A stretch of DNA of 64,000 bases from positions 1 to 64,000 of the forward strand of contig CAJUDW010000006.1 in assembly GCA_910584995.1 (NCBI GenBank), in the 5' to 3' direction. The DNA comes from an uncultured Oscillibacter sp. Lineage in GTDB: Bacteria > Bacillota > Clostridia > Oscillospirales > Oscillospiraceae. The notes beneath the pieces are model-generated. The model did no database searches and had not been told where the DNA came from. It saw only the letters and a program-made list of their open reading frames with translations. The position numbers and the translations under genes are program-made. Below, in pieces: positions 49,840 to 58,076 of this stretch (positions within the stretch are counted from its first letter, which is position 1; every line of letters starts with the position of its first letter).

Positions 49840-50592
49840 ATGGATTCTGTTGGGAAATTTACCGGCAAGGCGTCCGCCTACGCGGCGGGACGGCCGGCCT
49901 ATGCGGAGGCTTTTATCTGCGACCTGTACCGGGAATACGGCTTTTCCCAAAGTTCCGTTGTTGCGGACGTTGGCGCCGGCACCGGGAAGTTCGCAAAGCA
50001 GCTTATCGAAAGAGGGACGTTCGTCTATTGCGTGGAGCCCAATGCGGACATGCGCAGGCAAGCGGAACAGGAACTGAAGCCCTTTCCTAACAGCCGCTGC
50101 GTAGCCGGGGACGCCGCCTGTACGGCTTTAACCGGGCAGTCGGTGGATTTCGTCACAGCGGCCCAGGCCTTTCACTGGTTTGACGCGGAACTGTTCAGGG
50201 AGGAGTGCCGCAGAATCCTGCGGCCGGAAGGACGTGTGCTGCTCATTTACAACATGCGGGATACCGGAGCGGAAATTACGCAGAGGTGCTCCGATATCTT
50301 CAAACAGTGCTGTCCGGCATTTACAGGGTTTCACGGCGGCATACAGAAAAACGACCTCCGCATCCAGCGCTTTTTTACCGGCTCTTACGAGAAGCGGGAG
50401 TACGATCACCCTCTATGCTACGACAAGGACACCTTTATCAAGAGGAGCCTCTCCAGTTCCTATTCCCTAAAGCCCCAGGATGCCGGATACCCAGAGTACA
50501 CCAGGAAACTGGAAGCCCTTTTTGATACGTGCGCAGACGGCGGCACGTTAATCATGCCGAACCAAACCGTACTCTACACCGGGACCGTATAA
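49840..50592 (+). CDS. class I SAM-dependent methyltransferase
   Basis: A 250-residue methyltransferase. Motif I is VVADVGAGTGKFAKQL (residues 40-55), motif II YCVEPNADMRRQAEQEL, and motif III VDFVTAAQAFHWFDAELFREE; RPEGRVLLIYNMRD follows. It starts with ATG after GGAGGGATG, 42 bp beyond the dehydrogenase gene. The family (type 11 fold) methylates small molecules; the substrate cannot be named. The C-terminal SSSYSLKPQDAGYPEYTRKLEALFD is typical of related Firmicute enzymes. Confidence 0.88.
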   Translation: MDSVGKFTGKASAYAAGRPAYAEAFICDLYREYGFSQSSVVADVGAGTGKFAKQLIERGTFVYCVEPNADMRRQAEQELKPFPNSRCVAGDAACTALTGQSVDFVTAAQAFHWFDAELFREECRRILRPEGRVLLIYNMRDTGAEITQRCSDIFKQCCPAFTGFHGGIQKNDLRIQRFFTGSYEKREYDHPLCYDKDTFIKRSLSSSYSLKPQDAGYPEYTRKLEALFDTCADGGTLIMPNQTVLYTGTV

Positions 50593-50654
50593 CCCGTCAG
50601 GCCGCAGGCAGGGCCGGAAGCGGACGCAGGTCTGCACACACGAAAAGGGGCAGG

Positions 50655-50683
50655 AAAAAACCGGCCCCTTGAACGGAGCCGGT
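50655..50683 (-). terminator. intrinsic terminator downstream of the 20-residue peptide gene
   Basis: On the minus strand ACCGGCTCC / GGGGCCGGT (loop GTTCAA) is followed by a run of TTTTTT. It ends the minus-strand transcript of the small peptide; on the plus strand the methyltransferase ends 60 bp before it. Confidence 0.75.
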
Positions 50684-50780
50684 TCAGCGGTATTGTTGGA
50701 ATGTGGCAGGTATCCGAAGCCCTTTCCGCCGCCATGGAAGGGCACGAGCCCCTGGCGGCGGCCGCCGGCGCCATGCCGGA

Positions 50781-50843
50781 TCAGCGGTTGTTCAGATAAA
50801 TGGCGCCGCCCAACACAGCGATGGAAAGCAGAGTGTACAGCAT
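50781..50843 (-). CDS. 20-residue single-helix membrane peptide
   Basis: The minus-strand ATG at 50843 is preceded by a near-perfect AAGGAGGTG at ideal spacing. It encodes a 20-residue peptide, hydrophobic through MLYTLLSIAVLGGAIYL and ending NNR. It has its own downstream terminator, and a TATGAT element lies about 40 bp upstream of the start. The hydrophobic helix with a polar C-terminal end is the classic layout of small membrane proteins that modulate larger complexes or act as type I toxins. No antisense RNA is evident. Function unknown; the strong ribosome site is the main evidence. Confidence 0.65.
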   Translation of the reverse strand: MLYTLLSIAVLGGAIYLNNR

Positions 50844-51090
50844 CCGGGGCACCTCCTTCTTTCTTGATGTTGGATACATCATATCACAGCGCAGTTTTGA
50901 AAACATTCAGGATCTTGCCGGATTTCAGAAATCTTTTTCGCCCAAAAAGGGCGGCTCAGGCCCTCTCCCGCCGCCCTCATTCCCTTCTCCTCCATGGCTT
51001 TGCGCCCTTTTCCGGTACCGGACGGACAAACACCGGGGCAAAGGGAGGCCATGTATAGGATCTTGCTGTTTCCCGGAAAGGAGGCCGCCT

Positions 51091-51981
51091 ATGGAACCCC
51101 GCGCCCAATGCTTTGTAAAACGCGATTACCGCCCCGTTTTTACGGAAGGCACCATGCCACGCCTGGCCTATGTCAGCCGCCGCCCCCCGGTGGAGGAACC
51201 CCAGCCCTGGCTGCTTCACGCCCATCCGGATCTGGCGGAGGTCCTGCTGTTCGACCAGGGAGGGGGCCGGTTCCTCATCGGCGGGACTGCCTACGATGTA
51301 CACGCCGGGGATCTGATGGTCATCAACAGCGGGCTGGTGCACGACGAACTCTCCAACGGCCCCTTCGGCTTGTTCTGCATAGCGGTAAGCGGCCTGCGGA
51401 TACCGGGCCTCCGGGAAAACGCCCTTCTGCCGGAGGACGCGCCTCCGGTCTTTCCCGCAGGGGAGGAGGCGGCGGAACTTCAGGCTGTCTTCCGGCTGAT
51501 TTACCGCTATCTCCGGGACGATCTCCCCGACTGCGAGATCTTTTGCCACCGGCTGATGCTGGCCCTGCTGGACCGGGTGCTGACGATTTCCGGATCCACT
51601 ACCCTGCGCCTGCCTGAAAGCCCGGATCCCGCCGCCCTGAGCCATCAGGTGCAGGGATATATTGACGGGCACTTCCGCGAACCGCTGACCCTCCAAAGCC
51701 TGGGCAAAGCCCTTCACGTCAGCCCCTACTATCTGGCCCACGTGTTCAAGGAGTCCAGCGGATACTCCCCCATGCACTACCTGACCCGCCGCCGGATTGG
51801 CGAAGCCCAGAACCTGCTGGTCTCCACAGATCTCCCCATCTCCCGGATCTCCGAGATGGTAGGCTACGAAACCCAGAACTATTTCAACCAGCAGTTTTCC
51901 AAATATGCGGGTATGCCGCCCGGGAAATTCCGCCAGTCCATGGCGGCAAAAAAGGGCGGGGACACCAGATCCCGCAGGTGA
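51091..51981 (+). CDS. AraC-family transcription regulator
   Basis: A 296-residue regulator with an N-terminal cupin domain (residues 30-110; HAHPDLAEVLLFDQGGGRFLIGG and GDLMVINSGLVHDE) and a C-terminal double helix-turn-helix (about 190-290; LTLQSLGKALHVSPYYLAHVFKESSGYSP and ISRISEMVGYETQNYFNQQFSKYAGMPP). The ATG at 51091 follows AAAGGAGG; the open frame extending to 50800 is not used. It senses an unknown small molecule. Neighbours give no clear target; it sits alone between the small peptide gene and pdaA. The 50844-51090 stretch holds no other feature I can support. Confidence 0.9.
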   Translation: MEPRAQCFVKRDYRPVFTEGTMPRLAYVSRRPPVEEPQPWLLHAHPDLAEVLLFDQGGGRFLIGGTAYDVHAGDLMVINSGLVHDELSNGPFGLFCIAVSGLRIPGLRENALLPEDAPPVFPAGEEAAELQAVFRLIYRYLRDDLPDCEIFCHRLMLALLDRVLTISGSTTLRLPESPDPAALSHQVQGYIDGHFREPLTLQSLGKALHVSPYYLAHVFKESSGYSPMHYLTRRRIGEAQNLLVSTDLPISRISEMVGYETQNYFNQQFSKYAGMPPGKFRQSMAAKKGGDTRSRR

Positions 51982-52012
51982 TGATTACAAATTTGATCAA
52001 TGTACAAAGAAG

Positions 52013-52036
52013 AGGGCTCCGCTTTGGCGGAGCCCT
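52013..52036. terminator. terminator between the AraC and pdaA genes
   Basis: Perfect stem AGGGCTCCGC / GCGGAGCCCT with loop TTTG, followed by CCTTTC on the plus strand; it lies between the ends of the two convergent genes. Confidence 0.85.
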
Positions 52037-52040
52037 CCTT

Positions 52041-52862
52041 TCACTGGCAGCCCGGCAGTTCCTCAAGGGAGGCAAAGGTGTAGCCCATATCCTCCCACTT
52101 GGTCAAAAGATCATCCAGAATCTCCGCGTTGGTCCGGGAGGTGGAGTGCAGCAGGACGACAGCCCCGTCATGGATCCGGGGCAGAAGCTTGGCGTAAGCC
52201 TGATCTGCCGTAGGCTGGTTGTCCGTGTACCAGTCCACATAGGCGAGGCTCCAGAAAACCGTCTTATACCCCAGGGCCTGGGCCTGCTTCAAATTCTCCT
52301 CACTGTACTTTCCCCTGGGCGGGCGGTAATAGCGGGGCAGTTCCTGCCCGGTGGTCTCCCGGTACAGATCCGCCAAGCTCTCCAGTTCTTTCCGGAACGC
52401 CTCCTGATCCGCAATCCGGGACATGTCCGGGTGGTGATAGGTGTGGTTTCCCACAATGTGCCCCTCCGCCGCCATCCGGCGGATGATATCCGGCGCAGTC
52501 TCAATCATGTTGCCCACCACGAAGAACGCGGCAGGGGCGTTGTGCTTCTTCAGCGCGTCCAGGATTGATTCCGTATATCCGTTCTCATACCCGCAGTCAA
52601 AGGTCAGATAGATGACCTTTTTCCCGGTATCGCCCAGATAATAGGCGTCATACTGCCCCAAATGCTCCGCCGTGGCGTTTCCCACAGGCGCCGCGCCCTC
52701 CGTCTGGAAGGAGAGGCCCCAGTCGCCGGAGGCCGCTACCGCCGCCGGTGCGGAAGCCGCCACCGCCTCCGCGTCCTTGTCCCTCCAAATAAACGCGCTG
52801 GCGCCCAGCAGGCACAGCGCAGCCATTGCCGCCGCAGTCCGGCGGGATCGTTCAAAGTCCAT
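52041..52862 (-). CDS. pdaA: polysaccharide deacetylase, PdaA-like (spore cortex)
   Basis: A 273-residue exported deacetylase. An N-terminal membrane anchor (RTAAAMAALCLLGASAFIW, residues 7-25) is followed by the PdaA-specific WGLSFQ...G..P region (about 48-60). The NodB domain has the catalytic Asp in LTFDCGYENG (near 88), metal-binding NHTYHHPDM (His residues near 139) and the RPPRGKYSEENL and VVLLHSTSRT motifs. PdaA in Bacillus removes acetyl groups from muramic acid so that muramic-delta-lactam of the spore cortex can form. A sigma-G-like promoter may lie upstream. Confidence 0.9.
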   Translation of the reverse strand: MDFERSRRTAAAMAALCLLGASAFIWRDKDAEAVAASAPAAVAASGDWGLSFQTEGAAPVGNATAEHLGQYDAYYLGDTGKKVIYLTFDCGYENGYTESILDALKKHNAPAAFFVVGNMIETAPDIIRRMAAEGHIVGNHTYHHPDMSRIADQEAFRKELESLADLYRETTGQELPRYYRPPRGKYSEENLKQAQALGYKTVFWSLAYVDWYTDNQPTADQAYAKLLPRIHDGAVVLLHSTSRTNAEILDDLLTKWEDMGYTFASLEELPGCQ

Positions 52863-52963
52863 AACATCCTCCTGTGCGCGGTCCGGACGGCGTGCCGTAC
52901 CGTCTGTTTTCCCGGCAGCCGCGCCGCCGCAGTTTCAAGTCTGTTTGAAAACCGGCTCTGGAA

Positions 52964-52993
52964 TCATCATGTACCGGCAGCGCAGAATTATGC
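52964..52993 (-). promoter_or_regulatory. candidate sigma-G/F-type promoter of pdaA
   Basis: On the minus strand GCATA (52993-52989) and CATGATGA (52971-52964) are 17 bp apart, close to the forespore consensus (GHATR, about 18 bp, CATnnTA) with one mismatch. No sigma-A promoter was seen for pdaA. PdaA is a sigma-G gene in Bacillus, which supports the reading. Confidence 0.35.
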
Positions 52994-53017
52994 GCAATTG
53001 ATCAAAAAACCGCGAAA

Positions 53018-53043
53018 AAAAGGACGGCTCCCGCCGTCCTTTT
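53018..53043 (-). terminator. terminator closing the phage-like operon
   Basis: On the minus strand GGACGGC / GCCGTCC (loop GGGA) is followed by a run of seven T. It lies 20 bp after the last xkd-type gene, so the structural operon ends here without fibre or lysis genes. Confidence 0.9.
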
Positions 53044-53063
53044 TCCCATATGCCGGATCTTCC

Positions 53064-53636
53064 TCAGTCCTCCGGCGGCAGCGCCAGCAAAAAACTCTCC
53101 CAAGTATGATCCGCCGCCTCAACGTCACGCCACGTGTACTGCAGTTCCTCACAGATCGCCCAGGTCAGGTAGCGGAAATAGAACTCCACCTCCAGGTGGC
53201 AGGGCAGGATATCCAGAATAATCCGCTGAATCTGTTCAAACTCCGCCGGAACGCCCACCACACTGGGAAACCGCACCTGCAGACGCCCGGTGCCGGTTTC
53301 CCGGACTTTCGCCGGGATACCGCAGCCCCGGACGGTGGTGTCAATAGCCTTGGGGGTCAGGCTGTCACCGTCGATCTGGAGGAGCGCCGCCACGGCGGCC
53401 CTCCGCTCCTCCGCCGTCACAGCCACCGGACGGCGGGCAAACAGATTCTCCCGCCGGAAAAGGCCCTCCCCCTCTGCCGTAGCGGTCAGGGCTTCCCGCT
53501 CCACCGTCTCAAGACGCGCCGCCGCGCCGTCCAGTTCCCGGCCCAGGGCGTAGAGTTCCGCGCCGTTCACGCTCTTTTCAGTCAGATCATATACACCCAG
53601 GGGCGCCAGCAGCCGCCGCAGAAATTCCTCATACAT
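53064..53636 (-). CDS. XkdU/YmfQ-like tail baseplate protein (DUF2313)
   Basis: A 190-residue tail protein like those found directly after the baseplate J protein in PBSX- and Mu-type phages. Characteristic are LLAPLGVYDLTEKSVNGAELYALGRELD near the N-terminus and a long C-terminal alpha/beta part (ILDILPCHLEVEFYFRYLTW). It is last in the minus-strand structural operon, 3 bp behind the XkdT-like gene. In PBSX further fibre and lysis genes follow; here a terminator follows instead. Confidence 0.8.
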   Translation of the reverse strand: MYEEFLRRLLAPLGVYDLTEKSVNGAELYALGRELDGAAARLETVEREALTATAEGEGLFRRENLFARRPVAVTAEERRAAVAALLQIDGDSLTPKAIDTTVRGCGIPAKVRETGTGRLQVRFPSVVGVPAEFEQIQRIILDILPCHLEVEFYFRYLTWAICEELQYTWRDVEAADHTWESFLLALPPED

Positions 53637-53639
53637 CCG

Positions 53640-54698
53640 TCAGCCCTCCAGCCTTGTCACCGCCAGCGTCCCCAGCACGGGGAGGACGGTGCCGCTGGCC
53701 GCCAAATCCGCCTGCGGCTCGGAAAAGCGGTAATTCTCCACACCCTCCAGATCGTAGAGCCGGTTTCCCAATTCTGCCAGCAAAACGGGTTTTCCCAGAA
53801 GCCGCCCCGTAAAAAGGCTGGAGATCGCCAGTTCTGCCCGGGCCTTCACCTCGTTGAAATCCGCCCCCTCCTTCACGGCCAGGGCCACCGCCACATTGAC
53901 AGCCGCAGCATCAGGTGCCTTCGCCTGCACGCTTACGGCGATCTCCCGTTTTTCCTGGAGATCCGCCTCCACCTCCGCCAGCAAAGCCGCGTCCGGCAGG
54001 CCGTTTTCCCCGGCGATGTACACATCCACAGTCCCGGTCCCTCGGCTCCGTCCCACAGCCTTGGCGGCAGTGACGCCTGCGTGGCCCATGGCGGTCTGCT
54101 CGTACCAGGCGGCGTTGGCCCCGTTGGGAAGGCGGCGGTAACTCTCCAAAATTCTGGCCCGCAGGGCCCCATCTTCCTCCGCGTCCGCGCCGCCGGAGAA
54201 GGCGGCGGGGTTGACGCAGGCCGTCACCGCCACCGGGCACGCGGTCAGGATATGTACCGCCCCCGCCACGGCGTTTCCGCCGCTCCCGGCCTCCAGGGCC
54301 TCCGCCGGAGCGTCTGCGGAAAGCGCGCCCGCCGCCAGAACCACCGCTTCCGTTGTCCGGAACCGCACCTCCTCCGCCGTCATGCACACGGTTCCGGCAG
54401 GAATCGTAACTGCCATGGCAGGCGCGGTTTCCACGGAGAAACGGAGGGTTCCCACTGCCCTGGAAGCAGGCATCCGGCCCAATCCCCGCATGGCGGCGTG
54501 ATAATCCAGATATTCCCCCTGGGCTGTCTGGGGAAAACTCTGGTCCAACACCCATTCCCCCTGCATCTCCAACGCCTGGATCTGCGCGGCGGCGGCATAC
54601 AGCCGGACGGCCAGATCGCACCCGTCCGCAGGGGTAAAGCCCGCCCGTTCCCTAAAAGCGGACAGCAGATCCTGATAGATTGTCTCAATATCCTTCAC
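53640..54698 (-). CDS. XkdT-like baseplate J protein
   Basis: A 352-residue baseplate wedge protein of the gp47/baseplate J family. Features are QGEYLDYHAAMRGLGRMPASRAVGTLRFSVE (about residues 58-88), RARILESYRRLPNGANAAWYEQTAM, and GTVDVYIAGENGLPDAALLAEVEADLQEKR. The order XkdS-XkdT-XkdU matches PBSX. It joins the tail tube end to the baseplate rim of a contractile tail. Confidence 0.92.
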   Translation of the reverse strand: MKDIETIYQDLLSAFRERAGFTPADGCDLAVRLYAAAAQIQALEMQGEWVLDQSFPQTAQGEYLDYHAAMRGLGRMPASRAVGTLRFSVETAPAMAVTIPAGTVCMTAEEVRFRTTEAVVLAAGALSADAPAEALEAGSGGNAVAGAVHILTACPVAVTACVNPAAFSGGADAEEDGALRARILESYRRLPNGANAAWYEQTAMGHAGVTAAKAVGRSRGTGTVDVYIAGENGLPDAALLAEVEADLQEKREIAVSVQAKAPDAAAVNVAVALAVKEGADFNEVKARAELAISSLFTGRLLGKPVLLAELGNRLYDLEGVENYRFSEPQADLAASGTVLPVLGTLAVTRLEG

Positions 54699-54711
54699 AA
54701 ATTCTCTCCTC

Positions 54712-55059
54712 TCACCGGATGTCCAGGGACACGGACAACGGTTCCCCCTGCCAGAGGAGTTCCGCCGTCAAAACAGCGGATCCCTCCTCCAATGGCGACA
54801 GCGCCACAGACTCCACAGAGAGTTCCTCCCCCTCCAGTGCCTCCGCCACAAACTGGGCTGCCGCCCCCTGCCTCTGGGCCGCCGGCAGCTTGGGCAACTG
54901 CCACAGGCGGCTGCCCAGATCCTCCCGGAAGGGAAACGCCCCCCTCCGGGCCGCCAGCTTGAAGAGGACCCTCTGCAAAAGGGCCTCCCTGCCGGACACC
55001 CGCCGCAGCCCGCCTACGCCGTCTGGCACATAGTCGCCGTTCTGCATTGCTAATTCCAT
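54712..55059 (-). CDS. XkdS-like (gp25/DUF2634) baseplate wedge protein
   Basis: A 115-residue protein of the gp25-like family (LQRVLFKLAARRGAFPFREDLGSRLWQLPKLP is the characteristic core), which initiates sheath assembly at the baseplate of contractile tails. It lies between the gpV-like spike gene and the baseplate J gene, as in PBSX. Confidence 0.82.
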   Translation of the reverse strand: MELAMQNGDYVPDGVGGLRRVSGREALLQRVLFKLAARRGAFPFREDLGSRLWQLPKLPAAQRQGAAAQFVAEALEGEELSVESVALSPLEEGSAVLTAELLWQGEPLSVSLDIR

Positions 55060-55060
55060 C

Positions 55061-55468
55061 TCAGCCGTCCTCCTTCCCCTCAGAAGGCGCGTAGGGTTTC
55101 CCGTTGATGAAAAGGCTCCCCGTCAGGGAGAGTTTCTTTCCCTTGAGTTCCACGCTGCCGTCCTTTTTCAGGTAGACAGCGCTGCCTCCGGGCCCCTGAA
55201 TGCATACCTCGCCAGGCTGCATCCCGGCGGGGGGCTCCGCCTGCTTCATCCCGGCCACGCATTGCTCCTGTCCGCCGGGGCCGCCCTTGACCACCAGCAC
55301 GCCGGCCCCGCTCTCCGGCAGCCACACGTAGCCGCCGGGGCCGTAGATCGGCAGCGCCCGTATCTCGCCCCGGGTGACGGCCCCCACACTGCCGCCGGCA
55401 ATGGTGGTCACGCCAAGTTCCGCTTCCACGGAAGGCGGAGCCAGCTTCATTTGTCTGGAAAGCCACAT
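55061..55468 (-). CDS. XkdR-like baseplate spike/gpV-type protein
   Basis: A 135-residue protein with an OB-fold-like first half (GEIRALPIYGPGGYVWLPESGAGVLVV) and a short beta-rich tail (IQGPGGSAVYLKKDGSVELKGKKLSL) that looks like a reduced triple-stranded spike. In PBSX XkdR occupies this position. It probably forms the central spike or hub under the tube. The short tail implies a small puncturing tip. Confidence 0.75.
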   Translation of the reverse strand: MWLSRQMKLAPPSVEAELGVTTIAGGSVGAVTRGEIRALPIYGPGGYVWLPESGAGVLVVKGGPGGQEQCVAGMKQAEPPAGMQPGEVCIQGPGGSAVYLKKDGSVELKGKKLSLTGSLFINGKPYAPSEGKEDG

Positions 55469-55472
55469 TTCC

Positions 55473-56420
55473 CTATCCCCTCTCTTTCAGCGTCAGGGTA
55501 ACGGCGGCCCCCTTCTCCGGGGAAAAGTCGTTTTCTGCCTCCGCCACCCGCAGATCTTTCCGCAGGCCCATTTTAGGCAGATCCACCGACACAATATCCC
55601 CCGGGAATGCCAGGAAACTCCCCGGCAGGCGCACTGTCACCGTTGTCTGATCCTCTTTTGACCGCTTGATCTGATATTCCCCCGTATAGCGCATGGCATC
55701 CCAGGTGCTCTGTCCAGGGGTGTAGATCACCCGGCGGCACTGTCCGCCCAGGGCGATCATTTCCTCGTTCCGCACACTGTAGGAGGTCTGGCGGGTCTTG
55801 TCGATAACCAGTGCCTCCGTCACCACGCCGTAGCGATCCTCCCGCAGGGAGCAGGAAAGCATCAAATCCCCCTCCCCCAGCAAAAGCCGCCCGCCGCTGT
55901 CCTGCTCCGGCGCGGCCAGCAGATCCCCTTCCGGCGTAAACCGGGGCAAAAACGCTCCATAGGTCCGGCAGAAGCCTTCCAGGGCCCGCCATTGGCTGGC
56001 CCCGGCGGGGACGGTGTACACGGAACCGGCCCGCAGATCCGCTGTCTCCCGGACGGTGATGCCGTAAGGAGACACATGCTTGCGGATCAGTTCCGCCAGC
56101 GTCACATCCTGATAGGTCACAGACTGGGACTCGTTGTCCAGCAGGCGGGCGGCCATACCCCGCCCGGACAGGCTGGCAGTCACTCCCCCAGGCCCCAGAT
56201 CGATGCTGTACTCATCCACAATGGCCCGCAGCACAATCTTTCCCTGGTGGACGGCCTCAAACCCCGTCGCCTGCCGCAGCGTCTCCGCCATGCCGTTCTC
56301 ATAGGGAAAGGTCACAGAAAAGCTGTCGCAGGGCACGCCGCCGGTGTAGTCCAGATTCCAGGAGAGGAGCGGCGGCAGATCGAAAACGCTGCCGCCGCAG
56401 CCGGTAATCCGTCCCGTCAT
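55473..56420 (-). CDS. XkdQ-like baseplate hub protein
   Basis: A 315-residue hub protein of the XkdQ/YqbQ type (gp27-like). It starts MTGRITGCGGSVFDLPPLLSWN, has SVTFPYENGMAETLRQATGFEAVHQGKIV and the protease-inhibitor-like YRTG...RFTPEGDLL segment, and ends with a GDIVSVDLPKMGL loop. The start overlaps the LysM gene stop as ATGA. It adapts the six-fold tube to the three-fold spike. Confidence 0.85.
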   Translation of the reverse strand: MTGRITGCGGSVFDLPPLLSWNLDYTGGVPCDSFSVTFPYENGMAETLRQATGFEAVHQGKIVLRAIVDEYSIDLGPGGVTASLSGRGMAARLLDNESQSVTYQDVTLAELIRKHVSPYGITVRETADLRAGSVYTVPAGASQWRALEGFCRTYGAFLPRFTPEGDLLAAPEQDSGGRLLLGEGDLMLSCSLREDRYGVVTEALVIDKTRQTSYSVRNEEMIALGGQCRRVIYTPGQSTWDAMRYTGEYQIKRSKEDQTTVTVRLPGSFLAFPGDIVSVDLPKMGLRKDLRVAEAENDFSPEKGAAVTLTLKERG

Positions 56421-56989
56421 GGCATCCTCACCTCGTCTCCCGGATAGATGAGGTTCGGGTTTTTAATCTGCGGGTTGGCCGCAATCACCGCCGAAAGTTC
56501 CTTCCCGTACCTTTTGGAGATCCCCCAAAGGGTATCCCCCTTCTTAACGGTGTAAACGCCCGTTCCAGCGGCCTCCGCCGTCTGGGGGAGGATACCGGGC
56601 ACATCCTCCTCCCGTTTCCGCAGGCCGCCGGTTCCGCCGCCGCAGTCCTCCCAGAACTCAAAGCTGTACCGGACATACTCCGGCACCGGCTCCTCTGTCA
56701 GCCTCAGGGATACGAAATACGCCGGCCTCGCCTGCCAGACAGGATGGATCAGCTGGCCCGGCCCCTCGGACTGGAACACCGTCTCCAGTTCCTTGAACTG
56801 CTCGTAGGCATCCCGTCCCACAAAAGCGCCCTCGCCCCGGAACACCCGGTAAGAGCCGCCCAGTTCCTGGAGCACGCATCGCCCGAAGGGAACCTGATGA
56901 ACCGCCACCCGGCGGCGGTTTTCCACAGTGTAAACCTCCGGATTGTGCGGCCAGGTATAGTCTTTAAACCGCATTGCGGTGAGCCGCAT
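56417..56989 (-). CDS. XkdP-like tail protein with LysM domain
   Basis: A 190-residue protein. The N-terminal ~130 residues form the XkdP tail domain (GRCVLQELGGSYRVFRGEGAFVGRDAYEQF), and the C-terminal 50 are a LysM peptidoglycan-binding module (YTVKKGDTLWGISKRYGKELSAVIAANPQIKNPNLIYPGDEVRMP). The ATG at 56989 fits GAAGGAGGA; a GTG six bases upstream is too close to it. Such proteins anchor the growing tail or baseplate to the cell wall. Confidence 0.88.
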   Translation of the reverse strand: MRLTAMRFKDYTWPHNPEVYTVENRRRVAVHQVPFGRCVLQELGGSYRVFRGEGAFVGRDAYEQFKELETVFQSEGPGQLIHPVWQARPAYFVSLRLTEEPVPEYVRYSFEFWEDCGGGTGGLRKREEDVPGILPQTAEAAGTGVYTVKKGDTLWGISKRYGKELSAVIAANPQIKNPNLIYPGDEVRMP

Positions 56990-57019
56990 GGCCACTCCTC
57001 CTTCTCAAGAAAATCAGCG

Positions 57020-57763
57020 TCAAAACAGGGAAAATCCCCCGTCGTACCGCCTGGCGTCCCGCTGGAAAATCCGGGACAGTTCTTTCGGATCGCCCGCCGC
57101 CCCGCCGGCAGGCGGAAAGACCATCTCCGTCACCGTCCGCTCCGGGCCTCCCTCGTCTCCGGCGCCGGAAATCACAGCCTGGCTGCGGGAAGCTGTCTCC
57201 CCGCCGGATCCCCAGGGAGATCCCCCATCTGCCGCACCAAGGGCAGGGCCGCTTTGCCGGACGCCCCGGAGAACCGGGAGCTCCCCGTCCCGTGCCGGGG
57301 CAGCCGTCCCCACCCCGGGAAGGGCGGCGGCCGCCCCTCCGAGAACCCCGGACGGCCGCCATTCCAGGCCTCCCCGCAAATCCGGGCCAGGGAACCCCCC
57401 ATCCGCCGCATCTACCCGGGGCGAACCCCCGGCTTCCGGCAAGGCCCCCGCCAGCCCATAAACCGCCGCCTCCGGCCATCGGGCAGCCATTGGGAGGGAA
57501 TCCGCCTCCGGCAGAAGGCCCGGGAAGATGCCCGCGTCCCGGAACTCCCGGGACAGGCCCCCCGTCTCCGGAGCAGCGCCGGCCGCCCCCTCCTTCTTCC
57601 CCCATAAAGGAAATCCCCTTCCCAGGTCTTGCCCTGCAGCCTCTGCAATCCCTTCTGCCGTCTCCGGAGCGGCCTCCGCATCCTCCTGCGGAACGATTCC
57701 GCCCAGCAGCAGCCGGGCCAGGGCCTCCCGCTGCCGCCGCAGTTCCTCCTGGACATAATCCAC
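57020..57763 (-). CDS. unknown Gly/Pro/Ala-rich protein in the tape-measure position
   Basis: A 247-residue protein beginning with GTG. Residues 1-25 (VQEELRRQREALARLLLGG) are helical, and the last ~25 residues (DPKELSRIFQRDARRYDGGF) are charged and look structured. The ~190 residues between are low-complexity and rich in Gly, Ala, Pro, probably disordered. It lies exactly where PBSX-type operons carry the very long tape-measure gene xkdO. It has none of that family's long coiled coils or membrane helices. It could be a shortened replacement, a scaffold, or an unrelated protein. I do not recognise it. Confidence 0.7.
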   Translation of the reverse strand: MDYVQEELRRQREALARLLLGGIVPQEDAEAAPETAEGIAEAAGQDLGRGFPLWGKKEGAAGAAPETGGLSREFRDAGIFPGLLPEADSLPMAARWPEAAVYGLAGALPEAGGSPRVDAADGGFPGPDLRGGLEWRPSGVLGGAAAALPGVGTAAPARDGELPVLRGVRQSGPALGAADGGSPWGSGGETASRSQAVISGAGDEGGPERTVTEMVFPPAGGAAGDPKELSRIFQRDARRYDGGFSLF

Positions 57764-57767
57764 CGGA

Positions 57768-58076
57768 TCACCCCTTCTTCAAAGCGTCAAACCGCCCCTG
57801 GTCAAAAGCCGGGTTCACCTCCCCCGGGGCGGCGGGCCCGTCCTCTCCGGAAAGCCGCCGCAGCAGCGTTTCCATCTGCCTCCCGGTAAGGCCTTCCAGC
57901 ACCGCCTGCCTGTCCCGGAAAACCGGTTCCCCCCGGAAGAAGCAGCACGCCGCCAGAATCCCGGCGTTGCAGAGGAGTGCCCGCTCCAACGGATCCTCTG
58001 TCTCCTCCCGGCAGGCCTGCCAGAGGGACAGCAGCCGTCCGGCGGTCAGGGGCCGCAGCTGGTCAATCTCCCTCAT
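57768..58076 (-). CDS. probable tail assembly chaperone (XkdN position)
   Basis: A 102-residue helical protein (LTAGRLLSLWQACREETEDPLERALLCNAGILAACCF; then LTGRQMETLLRRLSG) between the tail tube gene and the tape-measure position, where phages encode assembly chaperones. The start overlaps the tube gene stop by 4 bp. In many phages this gene makes a frameshifted extension; no clear slippery site is visible before the stop. Position is the main evidence. Confidence 0.55.
   Translation of the reverse strand: MREIDQLRPLTAGRLLSLWQACREETEDPLERALLCNAGILAACCFFRGEPVFRDRQAVLEGLTGRQMETLLRRLSGEDGPAAPGEVNPAFDQGRFDALKKG

Noticed and set aside
52662..54962. 766-residue plus-strand open frame across pdaA and the xkd genes
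   Set aside because: Low-complexity, His/Arg/Pro-rich translation with no domain; it exists because high-GC genes on the minus strand leave few stops.
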